Translations under genes and position numbers: made by a program
Shown here: positions 26,204 to 34,616 of the stretch, one piece after another
How the letters are laid out: the number at the start of each line of letters is the position of its first letter
How positions within the stretch are numbered: the first letter of the stretch is position 1
NCBI GenBank assembly: GCA_947479915.1
Contig: CANKAU010000003.1
Span: 62,001 to 126,000, forward strand
DNA from: Chloroflexota bacterium
GTDB lineage: Bacteria > Chloroflexota > Dehalococcoidia > UBA2979
Direction of reading: 5' to 3'
Length of the DNA: 64,000 nucleotides
The notes under the pieces: generated by a model
Database searches by the model: none
Told to the model about the DNA's origin: nothing
The model's input: the letters and a program-made list of their open reading frames with translations, nothing else

Positions 26204-27091
26204 CTACTTCAGGTCGTACGCCACCGTCACCTGAACCTGCCACGTGACGCTCGGGATGGGGCCGGGGCCGCCACCGAACGAGGGGGTCGGCTGGTGCACC
26301 GTGACGCTGCGGATCTCGCCCAGCGTCACGCCGGCGGCCTTCGCGCTGGCCTCCGCCATCACCTTCGCCTGCTCCGTCGCCTGCTGGATGGCGGACGCGA
26401 GCTTCTCGGACGCGGGGGGCGTCGGGTTGCCCGGGCCGCCCTTGATGAACGAGTTCACGTTCGTCGCACCGCCGTCGATGGCCACGCGCATCGCTGTCGC
26501 CAGCTGCTCCGGACCGGTCGTGTCCACCATCAACTGCGCGTTCACGCTGTAGCCCACAGGCGGCGGCACCGGGATCGGGCGCACCGGCATGATCGCGGGC
26601 GTCGCGGGCGTCGTCAGCCCGCCGCCTGTGCCACCAGCCGGCGCCGAGGCGCCCGACCCGCCCTCCATGGGCGCGATCGCGGCCGGGTCGATCGCCGGCA
26701 TCGGCACGGCGTAGCCGTAGTTCGGGCCGATGTTGAAGCCCTGGACGTGGATCGCCGACTCGGGGACACCCGCCGCCTTCAGCGAGGCGGTGAGCTTCGC
26801 GATGCGGTCCTGCACCGTCTTCACCGCGGTCTGGACGTCCGAGCCCTTCGAGCGCTCCTCGACGGTGAGCATCAGCGCTCCGCCGGCCACCTGCGCAGCG
26901 TCACCGGGGATCTGGCCGATGCCGGTCGCGGACAGGGTGCGCACCGCGGACACCGGCGCGACGCTGAGCGGAGGCGCGACGGGCGTCTGCGCCCCGGCGT
27001 GCGAGGGCAGCAGCACCACCTGCGCCGCGCCGAACAGCGCGGCCGCGGTCAACACCGCCAGCCCGGTCTTCTGCATCACGTTCGGTGTCAT
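26204..27091 (-). CDS. Secreted SIMPL (DUF541) domain protein
   Basis: A 295-residue exported protein with a signal peptide (LAVLTAAALFGAAQ, about 10-35). The SIMPL pattern includes RTLSATGIGQIPGDAAQV near residue 51, VQTAVKTVQDRIAKL, an IHVQGFNIGPNYG strand, YSVNAQLMV near 183, and the C-terminal EASAKAAGVTLGEIRSV plus VTVAYDL. A Pro/Gly-rich insertion (about 135-178) separates the halves. The family (E. coli YggE is one member) has no settled activity; stress-related roles are reported. Start ATG with GAGGAG upstream. Confidence 0.82.
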   Translation of the reverse strand: MTPNVMQKTGLAVLTAAALFGAAQVVLLPSHAGAQTPVAPPLSVAPVSAVRTLSATGIGQIPGDAAQVAGGALMLTVEERSKGSDVQTAVKTVQDRIAKLTASLKAAGVPESAIHVQGFNIGPNYGYAVPMPAIDPAAIAPMEGGSGASAPAGGTGGGLTTPATPAIMPVRPIPVPPPVGYSVNAQLMVDTTGPEQLATAMRVAIDGGATNVNSFIKGGPGNPTPPASEKLASAIQQATEQAKVMAEASAKAAGVTLGEIRSVTVHQPTPSFGGGPGPIPSVTWQVQVTVAYDLK

Positions 27092-27233
27092 CTGGGGCTC
27101 CTCGCAACAACAGGGGTCTGTGTCTCCTGAACGTCGCCCCGGGCCGTGCGGTTCCCGGCATGCTGGCGGGAGCCCGGTGCGCTGTGAAACGATGCCCGCG
27201 AGGCGTCACCCGACGCAGCGGGATCGAGGTCTG

Positions 27234-28163
27234 ATGCGCGGCTTCCTGAACATCGACAAGCCGCAGGGCATTACCTCGTTCGACGTGGTGCGGCAGATCC
27301 GGCGCGCGGCGCACATGAAGCGCGTTGGCCATGCCGGCACGCTCGACCCCCTCGCGACGGGCGTACTCCCGGTCGCCGTGGGCGATGCCACCCGCCTCGT
27401 CGATGAGCTGGTCGGGGCGCGCAAGCGATACCGCGCGGAGATCCTCCTCGGCCGCGAGACCGACACCTACGACACCGAGGGCGAGGTCGTCGAGGAGCGT
27501 GATGCCTCGGGCGTGACGGAGGCAAGCGTGCGCGCCGCGCTCGACGCGTTCGTGGGCACGATCATGCAGGCGCCCCCCGCGTACAGCGCGATCAAACGCG
27601 GCGGCGAGCCAGCCTACAAAGCCGCGCGCCGAGGCGATCCGCTCACGCTCGAAGCGCGCCCGGTCGTCGTGTACGACCTCGCTGTCATCGCACTGGCGCA
27701 CGAGGGCGCGGTCGCGCGGCTCACGCTCGACATCCGCTGTGGGCAGGGGTTCTACGTCCGATCGCTCGCGCACGATCTCGGCGCGGCACTCGGGACCGGC
27801 GGAACCATCGCCGCACTCCGCCGCCTGCAGGTCGGCCCGTTCGTCGCTGAGGAGGCGATTCCGCTCGATCAGGCGGTCGCACGGCTCGAATCCGGCGACA
27901 TCCACGGCCTCGTCTTGCCGCCCGATGCGGTGGTCGCGCACCTCCCATCAGTGAGCCTGAGCGAGGATGAGGTCGTGCGAGTGAGAAATGGGCTCTCAAT
28001 GAGCCTCACTGACCTCGTGGCTGCCGATCTGCTGGAATCAGCACCGCAGGTACGCTGCTATGGCCCCGAAGGTGAGTTCGTGGGAATGTTGCGTCCCAAG
28101 GGCGCGGAAGGCCTCTGGCACCCGTTCAGAGTCTTCCCACCTGATACGATCGCGCCTCGGTAG
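27234..28163 (+). CDS. truB: tRNA pseudouridine(55) synthase TruB
   Basis: Isomerises U55 of the T-arm in tRNAs. The 309-residue protein starts MRGFLNIDKPQGITSFDVV and carries GHAGTLDPLATGVLP with the catalytic Asp at residue 38, RYRAEILLGRETDTYDTEG near 67, and QAPPAYSAIKRGGEPAYKAAR near 113. The C-terminal PUA-like region is present. The ATG has GAGG upstream. In many bacteria truB follows rbfA directly; here two minus-strand secreted-protein genes separate them, which looks like an insertion into the nusA-infB-rbfA-truB string. Confidence 0.96.
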   Translation: MRGFLNIDKPQGITSFDVVRQIRRAAHMKRVGHAGTLDPLATGVLPVAVGDATRLVDELVGARKRYRAEILLGRETDTYDTEGEVVEERDASGVTEASVRAALDAFVGTIMQAPPAYSAIKRGGEPAYKAARRGDPLTLEARPVVVYDLAVIALAHEGAVARLTLDIRCGQGFYVRSLAHDLGAALGTGGTIAALRRLQVGPFVAEEAIPLDQAVARLESGDIHGLVLPPDAVVAHLPSVSLSEDEVVRVRNGLSMSLTDLVAADLLESAPQVRCYGPEGEFVGMLRPKGAEGLWHPFRVFPPDTIAPR

Positions 28164-28175
28164 CGGGGGGTCGCG

Positions 28176-28205
28176 TTGACACGCACGACCCGCGTACCGT
28201 AGGAA
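28176..28205 (+). promoter_or_regulatory. Predicted promoter of the DUF5679 gene
   Basis: A consensus TTGACA (28176-28181) and TAGGAA (28200-28205) with an 18-base spacer, in the 144-base gap between truB and the small zinc-ribbon gene. The -10 is weak at its last position. Confidence 0.4.
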
Positions 28206-28307
28206 CGGCAACACGTACCGCGACAGCGCCCGATGGATCGGGGCGCAGGACGCAATGCTCACCGGCCCACCCTCGCCAGCGCGCGATGGGCCGCCAACGG
28301 AGGATGA

Positions 28308-28460
28308 ATGGAAGCCTACTGCCTGAAGTGCCGCGAGAAGCGCGAGATGAGCGAGCCGGTCGCCATCCAGATGAAGAACGGCAAGCCCGCGACCGAGGGC
28401 AAGTGCCCGGTGTGCGGCACCAAGATGTTCAAGATCGGCAAGACGGCGGCGCACTCCTAG
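28308..28460 (+). CDS. DUF5679-type small zinc-ribbon protein
   Basis: A 50-residue protein: MEAYCLKCREKREM, a middle with VAIQMKNGKPATEGKCPVCG, then a basic end. Two CxxC pairs (near residues 5/8 and 33/36) form a single zinc ribbon. It resembles the short DUF5679 proteins found in Chloroflexota and other phyla; function is unknown, and such ribbons often bind nucleic acid or act within protein complexes. GGAGG precedes the ATG, and the gene has its own predicted promoter and terminator, so it is a monocistronic unit and probably well expressed. Confidence 0.85.
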   Translation: MEAYCLKCREKREMSEPVAIQMKNGKPATEGKCPVCGTKMFKIGKTAAHS

Positions 28461-28491
28461 GCGCCATTCCTCCCCACAGCAGACACGCGCG

Positions 28492-28521
28492 ACGCCGCCC
28501 CTCCCGGGCGGCGTTTCGTTT
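28492..28521 (+). terminator. Intrinsic terminator after the DUF5679 gene
   Basis: ACGCCGCCC (28492-28500), 5-base loop, GGGCGGCGT (28506-28514), then TTTCGTTT. A 9-bp GC-rich stem with an interrupted T run, 31 bases after the stop codon. The LysR-type gene converges from the other side. Confidence 0.8.
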
Positions 28522-28557
28522 GTCCATACGTGAGACAGGTTCGAGGTGATCGAGCCG

Positions 28558-29505
28558 TTACGCCTCGATGGGGGTCCGCCCCGCCTCGGGCAGCGCGAGC
28601 GCGAGCCGCAGGAACGCCTGCACGCGCGCGTCCGGTGGCGCACCCACCCGACGCACGCCGAGGAGCGTGCGCTCGGCGACCTGGTCGCCTCGGACCGCGC
28701 GGCCCGCGGCGACGTCTTCCTCCGCCACGGCGGCCGGAAGCACGCTCCAGCCCAGCCCCAGCGCGACGACCTGCCGCAGCACTTCCGGGTTCCCCGACTC
28801 GAGCATCACGCGAGGCAGGATGCCGAGGCGACGGAGGCCTTCGTCGATGAGCTGCCGCGTGTGCGAGCCCGCGGGATACAGCGCCCACTCCACGTCCGCC
28901 GCCTCGGTCGCGCCTGCGGTCACGTTCGGCGGCGCGTAGACGTGCAGCGCCTCCGTGCGCACCGACACGGCGTCGAGATCCTCGCCCGCAGGGGCGATGA
29001 CGAAGGCGAGGTCCAGCTCGAAACGGCGGAGGCGATCCATGAGCGCCTCGGATGTGTCGACGAGCAGCCGCAGGTCGACGTCCGGGTGCGCCTCGCGGAA
29101 CGCGCCGATAGTGCCCGGCAGGAGGTACAGGCTCGCCGCGTCGATCATCCCGACTGACAGCGACCCTGCCTCGCCCTGTCGGCGCGACGCCAGCCATGCA
29201 CGCAGCTCCGAGGCGCGCCCCAGCACCTCCGAGGCAAACCGCGCCACCTCGACGCCGGCCTCCGTCAGCACGCGCCGACGCCCGTCACGCTCGAACAGCG
29301 GAACGCCGACGTGGCGCTCGAGGGCGGCGAGGGCCTGGGACAGCGCGGGCTGGCTCACGCCAAGGCGCTCCGCGGCCGCGGTGAACGTGGGGGAGCGCTC
29401 GACCTCACGGAGGTAGGCGAGCTGGTGGGCGTGGAACGGGAAGGGGACGGGCACGACCGCGTCGGGTGGCAGGTTTGGGGAGAATGGGTCCCGATCTGTC
29501 GTCAT
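28558..29505 (-). CDS. LysR-type transcriptional regulator
   Basis: A 315-residue LTTR. The winged helix-turn-helix lies near residues 28-85: LREVERSPTFTAAAERLGVSQ, then PALSQALAALERHVGVPLFERD (both in the standard spacing). A periplasmic-binding-like effector domain follows (about 110-310). The N-terminus has a Pro-rich 25-residue extension. The ATG at 29505 is preferred because TAGACT sits at -10 distance for a near-leaderless start and because the upstream ATG (29538) would place coding sequence over the operator. It is divergent from the inositol-lipid operon, which it may regulate; the effector is unknown. Confidence 0.9.
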   Translation of the reverse strand: MTTDRDPFSPNLPPDAVVPVPFPFHAHQLAYLREVERSPTFTAAAERLGVSQPALSQALAALERHVGVPLFERDGRRRVLTEAGVEVARFASEVLGRASELRAWLASRRQGEAGSLSVGMIDAASLYLLPGTIGAFREAHPDVDLRLLVDTSEALMDRLRRFELDLAFVIAPAGEDLDAVSVRTEALHVYAPPNVTAGATEAADVEWALYPAGSHTRQLIDEGLRRLGILPRVMLESGNPEVLRQVVALGLGWSVLPAAVAEEDVAAGRAVRGDQVAERTLLGVRRVGAPPDARVQAFLRLALALPEAGRTPIEA

Positions 29506-29512
29506 ATAGGGA

Positions 29513-29518
29513 AGTCTA
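29513..29518 (-). promoter_or_regulatory. -10 box of the LysR-type gene (near-leaderless)
   Basis: Minus-strand TAGACT ends seven bases before the ATG at 29505; no ribosome site is present. It lies just beside the dyads at 29529-29551, consistent with negative autoregulation, which is usual in LysR regulators. Confidence 0.4.
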
Positions 29519-29528
29519 ATCGTCTCCA

Positions 29529-29551
29529 TCCAATTCATCCATTGGACGAAT
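29529..29551. promoter_or_regulatory. Overlapping dyads between the LysR gene and the inositol-lipid operon
   Basis: TCCAAT (29529-29534) and ATTGGA (29541-29546) form one inverted repeat; ATTC (29533-29536), 11 bases, GAAT (29548-29551) form a second with the T-N11-A spacing typical of LysR sites. Placed between divergent genes, this is the natural binding site for the adjacent regulator. Confidence 0.5.
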
Positions 29552-29653
29552 CAGTCCTCACCTCGGACGATGGAGTTCACCACCAACCACCACAAGGCTC
29601 CGAGGAGCCGCGCCGCGACCCCAAACCGGGAACGGCGGAGGAGAGGACATCGG

Positions 29654-30724
29654 ATGGCCGGCAAGATCAACGTCGCAATCATCGGCGTGGGGAACTGCGC
29701 CTCGTCGCTCGTTCAGGGCGTCGAGTACTACAAGAACGCCGAAGCGGGCGACGTGATCCCGGGGCTGATGCACCCGGTGCTGGGCGGCTACCACATCCGC
29801 GACATCAACTTCACGGCTGCCTTCGACGTGGACATCGAGAAGGTCGGCAAGGACCTCAACGAGGCCATCTTCAGCGGCCAGAACAACACGATGAAGTTCA
29901 CGGACGTGCCCGCGACCGGCGTCACGGTCTCGCGCGGCATGACGCACGACGGCCTGGGCAAGTACCTGTCGGAGGTCATCACGAAGGCCCCCGGCTCCAC
30001 GGCCGACATCGTGAAGATCCTCAAGGAGACGAAGACCGACGTCGTCATCAACTACCTCCCGGTGGGATCCGAGATGGCGACCAAGTGGTACGTCGAGCAG
30101 ATCCTCGAGGCGGGCTGCGCGATGGTGAACTGCATCCCGGTGTTCATCGCCCGCGAGGAGTACTGGGCCAACCGCTTCAAGGAGAAGAACCTCCCGATCG
30201 TCGGTGACGACATCAAGTCGCAGGTCGGCGCGACGATCCTCCACCGTGTGCTCGTGCGCCTGTTCCAGGATCGCGGCGTGCGCATCGACCGCACCTACCA
30301 GCTGAACTTCGGTGGCAACACCGACTTCATGAACATGCTGGAGCGCGAGCGTCTGGAGTCGAAGAAGATCTCCAAGACCAACGCCGTCACCAGCCAGATC
30401 GCGTACGACCTGCCGGCCGCCGACGTGCACGTCGGCCCGTCCGACTACGTGCCGTGGCTGAAAGACCGCAAGTGGTGCCACATCCGTATCGAGGGCACGA
30501 CCTTCGGCGATGTCCCGCTGATGCTGGAGACCAAGCTCGAGGTGTGGGACTCGCCCAACTCCGCCGGCGTGGTGATCGACGCGATCCGCGCGGCGAAGAT
30601 CGGCCTCGACCGGGGCATCGGGGGGCCGCTCTACGAGACCTCGGCGTACTTCATGAAGTCCCCGCCGAAGCAGATGCTGGACGAGGACGCGCGCGACGGC
30701 CTGGAGGCCTTCATCGCGGGCTAG
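29654..30724 (+). CDS. ino1: Inositol-1-phosphate synthase (prokaryotic type)
   Basis: NAD-dependent cyclisation of glucose 6-phosphate to 1L-myo-inositol 1-phosphate. The 356-residue length matches the actinobacterial/archaeal form. Motifs: [19 protein letters not shown] with the NAD-binding glycines near residue 11, [14 protein letters not shown] near 133, the catalytic-region [26 protein letters not shown] (two segments, near 220-245) and [17 protein letters not shown] near 301. The ATG is preceded by GGAGGAGAGGA. First gene of the operon; its product is the acceptor for the PI-phosphate-synthase-like enzyme at 34613. Confidence 0.95.
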   Translation: MAGKINVAIIGVGNCASSLVQGVEYYKNAEAGDVIPGLMHPVLGGYHIRDINFTAAFDVDIEKVGKDLNEAIFSGQNNTMKFTDVPATGVTVSRGMTHDGLGKYLSEVITKAPGSTADIVKILKETKTDVVINYLPVGSEMATKWYVEQILEAGCAMVNCIPVFIAREEYWANRFKEKNLPIVGDDIKSQVGATILHRVLVRLFQDRGVRIDRTYQLNFGGNTDFMNMLERERLESKKISKTNAVTSQIAYDLPAADVHVGPSDYVPWLKDRKWCHIRIEGTTFGDVPLMLETKLEVWDSPNSAGVVIDAIRAAKIGLDRGIGGPLYETSAYFMKSPPKQMLDEDARDGLEAFIAG

Positions 30725-30776
30725 CCCACGCGGTACGCTCTCTGCGGAGCCGGTTCAGGTTCCGTGGAAGGCTGCC

Positions 30777-31682
30777 GTGCTTCTCTACTGGACGTTCGTC
30801 ATCGGAACCACCCTCGCCAGGGTGGTTCCGTTGCGTCTGAGCTACGCCATCGCGCGCGCCGTGGGCGTGGCGACCTACTACGCGTGGCCTGGCGGACGGC
30901 GGCGATGCGTCCAGAACCTGCGGCACGTCACCGGCGGCGACACGGTCGAGGCGCGGCGCATCGCGCGGGCCTCCTTCGCGAACTACATCGTGTACCTCGT
31001 CGACTTCTTCCGGCTCATCGGCAGCACGCGCGAGGAATTCGCTGGCCGCGTGGTGTCCGATGAGTGGGACAGCGTGGCGCTCGAGGGCAACGGGCACGGC
31101 ATCGTCGCGATGACGCTGCACTACGGGAACTGGGACCTCGGCGCGGTGCTGATCGCGCAGCATGGGCGCGGCGTCGCAGCGATCGCGGATCGATTCGCCA
31201 GCCCACGCGTCGAGGAATTCGTGCTCGGCTCGCGGCGACACCTCGGCATGACGATCATCCCGGCCGACCACGTCGGCCCCGGCCTGCTCCGCGCGCTGCG
31301 TCGCGACGAGGTCGTCGCCGTGCTCATCGACATCCCGGCTCCGGGCAGCGGCGTGCCGGTCACGTTCTTCGGCGACACAATCGTGGTGTCCGACGGCGCA
31401 GCACGCCTCGCGCTCCGCACCGGCGCGCGCGTCGTCGCGGGCCTCGTGGTGCGTGACCAGCCGTGGGATGAGCGTGTGCGCGCCGAGGCCAGCCCCATCG
31501 ACTTCACCCCCACCGGCGACGAGGCCGGCGACGCGCGTGCGCTGATGCAGGCCGTCTTCACGCACCTGGAGCACCGGGTCCGGCGCGATCCGGCTCAGTG
31601 GTACATCTTCCGCAACCTCTGGCCGTCCGATGTCCGCGGCACCACGCGGCTGCGCACGCCGCACGCGTCGCGGGGCGCCTGA
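30777..31682 (+). CDS. LpxL/PatA-like membrane acyltransferase (first copy)
   Basis: A 301-residue lysophospholipid acyltransferase of the HtrB/LpxL fold, to which mycobacterial PatA (PIM acyltransferase) belongs. The catalytic HX4D motif is HYGNWD (residues 115-120), followed by LGMTIIPADHVGPGLLRALR and VLIDIPAPGSGVPVTFFGD, equivalent to the family's acyl/substrate region. An N-terminal hydrophobic helix anchors it. GTG start with GGAAGG upstream. Being next to ino1 and the PimA-like gene, it is likely to acylate an inositol lipid or mannoside rather than lipid A; no other lipid A gene is in the window. Confidence 0.85.
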   Translation: MLLYWTFVIGTTLARVVPLRLSYAIARAVGVATYYAWPGGRRRCVQNLRHVTGGDTVEARRIARASFANYIVYLVDFFRLIGSTREEFAGRVVSDEWDSVALEGNGHGIVAMTLHYGNWDLGAVLIAQHGRGVAAIADRFASPRVEEFVLGSRRHLGMTIIPADHVGPGLLRALRRDEVVAVLIDIPAPGSGVPVTFFGDTIVVSDGAARLALRTGARVVAGLVVRDQPWDERVRAEASPIDFTPTGDEAGDARALMQAVFTHLEHRVRRDPAQWYIFRNLWPSDVRGTTRLRTPHASRGA

Positions 31683-32584
31683 TGCTGCACTTCGTCGCGC
31701 TCTGGCTCCTCGTGCACATCGGTGGCGCGATCCCGCTCGCGGTGCTCGACCGGATCGCCGGAGCGGCGGGCAATGGCGCGTGGTGGGCCTCGCGGCGGCT
31801 CCGCGAGGTCACGCGCGACCACATGCGCCACGTGCTGGGGCCGGACGCCGCTGCGCACGACATCGACCGAGCAGCGCGCGAGTGCGTCCGATCAGCAGCG
31901 CGCGGCTATGCCGAATTCGCTCACCTGCACGGGCTCTCACCCACCGTCGTGCGTTCACGCATCACCTCGACCGACGGGATCGAGGCGCTCGCCGTCGCGC
32001 ATGCCGAGGGACGCGGCGTGATCATCGTCTCCGCACACCTCGGGGCACCAGAGGTGATCAGTCACGCGGCGCCGACGTTCGAGGTCGAGATGGCCGGGGT
32101 GGCAGAGCCGCTGCGCCCGCAGCGCGTCCACGACTTCGTGCAGGGCATGCGCGCGGTGACGGGCGTGCAGTACTTCAGCGCGACACTGGCAGGGCTGCGC
32201 GAGGCGCGTGCGCACCTCGGTCGAGGCGGTGCGCTGGGCCTGCTCGTCGACCGTGACGTGCTGCACACGGGACGTCCGTACGCCTTCTTCGGAGAGCGCG
32301 CGCTCATGCCGACCGGTGCTGTGGAGTTGGCACGCCGCACCGGCGCGCCGATCGTCGCCGTGTGGTGCTACCGGGCGGTCGAGGCGGGACGGTACCGCCT
32401 GGTGGCGCGGCCCGTGCCACTGCCGGAAGCGACGGGAGCGCGCGATACCGACGTGGATTCGGGTATGCGTGCGGTGCTCGCAGCACTGGAAGCGGCGATC
32501 CGCGAGGAGCCGGGGCAGTGGTTTCCGCTGGCGCCGGTCTGGTCCGGCCTCGGCACCGCACGTGCGAATTGCAATATTGCTTAA
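31682..32584 (+). CDS. LpxL/PatA-like membrane acyltransferase (second copy)
   Basis: A 300-residue paralogue of the preceding protein, starting within its stop codon (TGATG). The motif is HLGAPE (residues 119-124), HX4E in place of HX4D; family members tolerate either acid. Further matches: GGALGLLVDRDVLHTGRPYAFF (in two parts) and FFGERALMPTGAVELARRTGAP. An N-terminal membrane segment (residues 3-24) is present. Two tandem acyltransferases suggest two different acylation positions on the same lipid, or a catalytic and an accessory subunit; this is inference. Confidence 0.82.
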   Translation: MLHFVALWLLVHIGGAIPLAVLDRIAGAAGNGAWWASRRLREVTRDHMRHVLGPDAAAHDIDRAARECVRSAARGYAEFAHLHGLSPTVVRSRITSTDGIEALAVAHAEGRGVIIVSAHLGAPEVISHAAPTFEVEMAGVAEPLRPQRVHDFVQGMRAVTGVQYFSATLAGLREARAHLGRGGALGLLVDRDVLHTGRPYAFFGERALMPTGAVELARRTGAPIVAVWCYRAVEAGRYRLVARPVPLPEATGARDTDVDSGMRAVLAALEAAIREEPGQWFPLAPVWSGLGTARANCNIA

Positions 32585-32607
32585 CCCGTCAAGTCTGTCT
32601 GCGCGCC

Positions 32608-32613
32608 TACAAT
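32608..32613 (+). promoter_or_regulatory. Internal -10 box for a leaderless PHP-gene transcript
   Basis: TACAAT ends six bases before the ATG at 32620, with no Shine-Dalgarno, inside the operon after a 35-base gap. This would give the PHP, PimA-like and PI-phosphate-synthase-like genes a second promoter. Confidence 0.5.
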
Positions 32614-32619
32614 GAACGC

Positions 32620-33435
32620 ATGACTGGTCAGCCGCTGCACATGGATCGCGAGGAACCGAGCGCACCTCGACGATTCGGTCGCGCCGATCTGCAAGTGCAC
32701 ACCTCCCACGGCGACGGCATGGAGGACGCGCGCACCATCTTCGAGCGCATCGAGCTGCGCGGCGAGCTGGACGTCATCGCCATTACGGACCACGACGACG
32801 TGCGCGGCGCCCTGGAGGCGCGCGAGGTCTACAGCCACTCCCGCTACCACTTCGACCTGATCACCGGTATTGAGGTCACGACCCGGCAGGGCCATCTGCT
32901 CGCGCTCTTCGTGGACCAGCCGATCCCCTCGTTCCGTTCGCTGGAGGCCACCGTGGCCGCCGTGCACCGGGCAGGCGGCCTCGCGGTCGTCCCTCACCCG
33001 TTCTCGGCGCTCACGCGCTCCGTCGGCCGCCGTGCCCTGGAGCGTGTGCTGGCGATCGAGGACGAGAGCACCCACCCGGACGGTATCGAGCTGGCAAACC
33101 CGACGAGCATGGGCTGGGACACCGGCGCTCGGGCGCGCCGCCTGAACGCGACGCGCTACCACCTCGCCGAGACCGGCGGCAGCGACGCGCATTTCGTCGA
33201 GGCGCTCGGGAACGCGTACACGCTGTTCCCCGGTCGCGACTCGCTCGCGCTGCGCACCGCGATCCTCGAGCGCCGCACGACCGGCGTCATCGACCAGGGG
33301 ACGCCACTCCGCGACATCGGCGCGCGCCGCTTGCTGGCCCAGCAGGTGCGCGGGCTCGCCGTCACCCCGCGGAAGGTGCTGGGGCCGATGGCCGCGCGCC
33401 TGCGCGACCGCATCACCCGGGCGGGGCTCGCGTGA
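32620..33435 (+). CDS. PHP-domain metal-dependent phosphoesterase
   Basis: A 271-residue PHP protein of the TrpH/YciV type. Metal motifs: ADLQVHTSHGDG near residue 22, ITDHDD at 55-60, GIEVTTRQGHLLALF near 82, VVPHPFS near 125 and GSDAHF near 187. The first motif is normally HxH and here is QxH (Gln25, His27), one ligand short. Known relatives hydrolyse phosphoesters of nucleotides. Its position between the acyltransferases and the lipid synthase suggests it could dephosphorylate phosphatidylinositol phosphate; not demonstrated. Stop overlaps the next start (GTGA). Confidence 0.85.
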   Translation: MTGQPLHMDREEPSAPRRFGRADLQVHTSHGDGMEDARTIFERIELRGELDVIAITDHDDVRGALEAREVYSHSRYHFDLITGIEVTTRQGHLLALFVDQPIPSFRSLEATVAAVHRAGGLAVVPHPFSALTRSVGRRALERVLAIEDESTHPDGIELANPTSMGWDTGARARRLNATRYHLAETGGSDAHFVEALGNAYTLFPGRDSLALRTAILERRTTGVIDQGTPLRDIGARRLLAQQVRGLAVTPRKVLGPMAARLRDRITRAGLA

Positions 33436-34616
33436 AGATCGCCCTCGTGTCGCCGTACGACTGGGACGTCCCGGGCGGCGTGAACACGCACGTGGCCGCG
33501 CTCTCCACACACCTGCGCGGCCACGGGCACGAGGTGAAGATCCTGGCTCCCGCCGCCCGCGACGTGGACGACCCGCATGTCATCACCCTCGGCCGGCCGT
33601 GGCCCGTCGCCGCCTCGGGTTCGGTCGTACGCATCGCCCTCGACCCGATGGTCGGGCGGCGCGTGAAGCAGGTGCTGCAACGCGAGCAGTTCGACGTGGT
33701 GCACATCCACGAGCCGCTGATGCCGGTGCTGCCCATCCATGTGCTGCGCCACTCGCGCACCGCGAACCCGCGTGTCGTGAACGTGGGCACGTTCCATGCG
33801 AGGAAGGACGGCGGCAACCGTCTCTACGCCTACGGTCGCCGGCTCCTAAAGCGCTGGTTCCGCGAGCTCGACGGGAAGATCGCCGTCTCACCGCCGGCCA
33901 GCCAGTACGTCTCGCGATACTTCCCCGGCTACTACAACACCGTCCCGAACGGCATCGACGTCGCTCACTGGTCGAGGCAGGACATCACGCCGATGCCCGG
34001 CTACGAGGGCACACAGAACATCCTGTACACGGGCCGCGCAGAGAAGCGGAAGGGCCTTGCGGTGCTCATCCGCGCTTTCGGCATGGTGAATGCCCGCAAC
34101 CCCGAGGCACGCCTGATCGTCGTCGGCCCTGACTCGCGCGCGCGCCGCCGCTATGAGTCGTGGGTGGAGACCAGCGGCCGTCGGGGCATCACGTTCGTCC
34201 CGGAGCAGGCCTACAGCGACCTCGTGCGGTTCCACCGCGCCAGCCAGATCTTCTGCTCGCCGGCCCTGGGCCACGAGTCGCAGGGGTACGTGCTGCTGGA
34301 GGCGATGGCGGCCGGCATCCCCGTAGTCGCCAGCGACATCGAGGGATACGCCTCGGTCATCACCCACGGCGTGGACGGACTGCTCGTTCGTCCGAACGAC
34401 GCCATGGCGCTGGCCGACGCCCTGACGGCGCTCCTGCAGGACCCGAAGCGCCGCGCCACGCTCGCCGCGGCCGGCCGTCGGACGGTCGAGGACTACTCGT
34501 GGCCCCGGGTCACAGAGCGCGTACTCTCCTACTACGAACGCCTCCGCGAGCAGCAGGAGACGGTGGAGGCCTCGCGGCGATTGGCGCTTCGGCATACGCT
34601 GACGGCAACACGATGA
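33432..34616 (+). CDS. GT4 glycosyltransferase, PimA-like
   Basis: A 394-residue GT-B glycosyltransferase. The N-terminus KIALVSPYDWDVPGGVNTHV closely resembles mycobacterial PimA, the GDP-mannose:phosphatidylinositol mannosyltransferase. Donor-site features: YTGRAEKRKGLAVLIRAF near residue 198, FCSPALGHESQGYVLLEAM (the E-x7-E region) near 275, and GIPVVASDIEGYASVI. The GTG start overlaps the PHP stop and its TGA overlaps the PI-phosphate-synthase-like ATG. With ino1 and that enzyme in the same operon, transfer of a hexose to an inositol lipid is the best reading; the sugar is not determined. Confidence 0.85.
   Translation: MKIALVSPYDWDVPGGVNTHVAALSTHLRGHGHEVKILAPAARDVDDPHVITLGRPWPVAASGSVVRIALDPMVGRRVKQVLQREQFDVVHIHEPLMPVLPIHVLRHSRTANPRVVNVGTFHARKDGGNRLYAYGRRLLKRWFRELDGKIAVSPPASQYVSRYFPGYYNTVPNGIDVAHWSRQDITPMPGYEGTQNILYTGRAEKRKGLAVLIRAFGMVNARNPEARLIVVGPDSRARRRYESWVETSGRRGITFVPEQAYSDLVRFHRASQIFCSPALGHESQGYVLLEAMAAGIPVVASDIEGYASVITHGVDGLLVRPNDAMALADALTALLQDPKRRATLAAAGRRTVEDYSWPRVTERVLSYYERLREQQETVEASRRLALRHTLTATR

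Noticed and set aside
29506-29538. Upstream ATG (29538) as the LysR start
   Set aside because: It would put coding sequence over the inverted repeats and -10 box; the extra residues are not LTTR-like.
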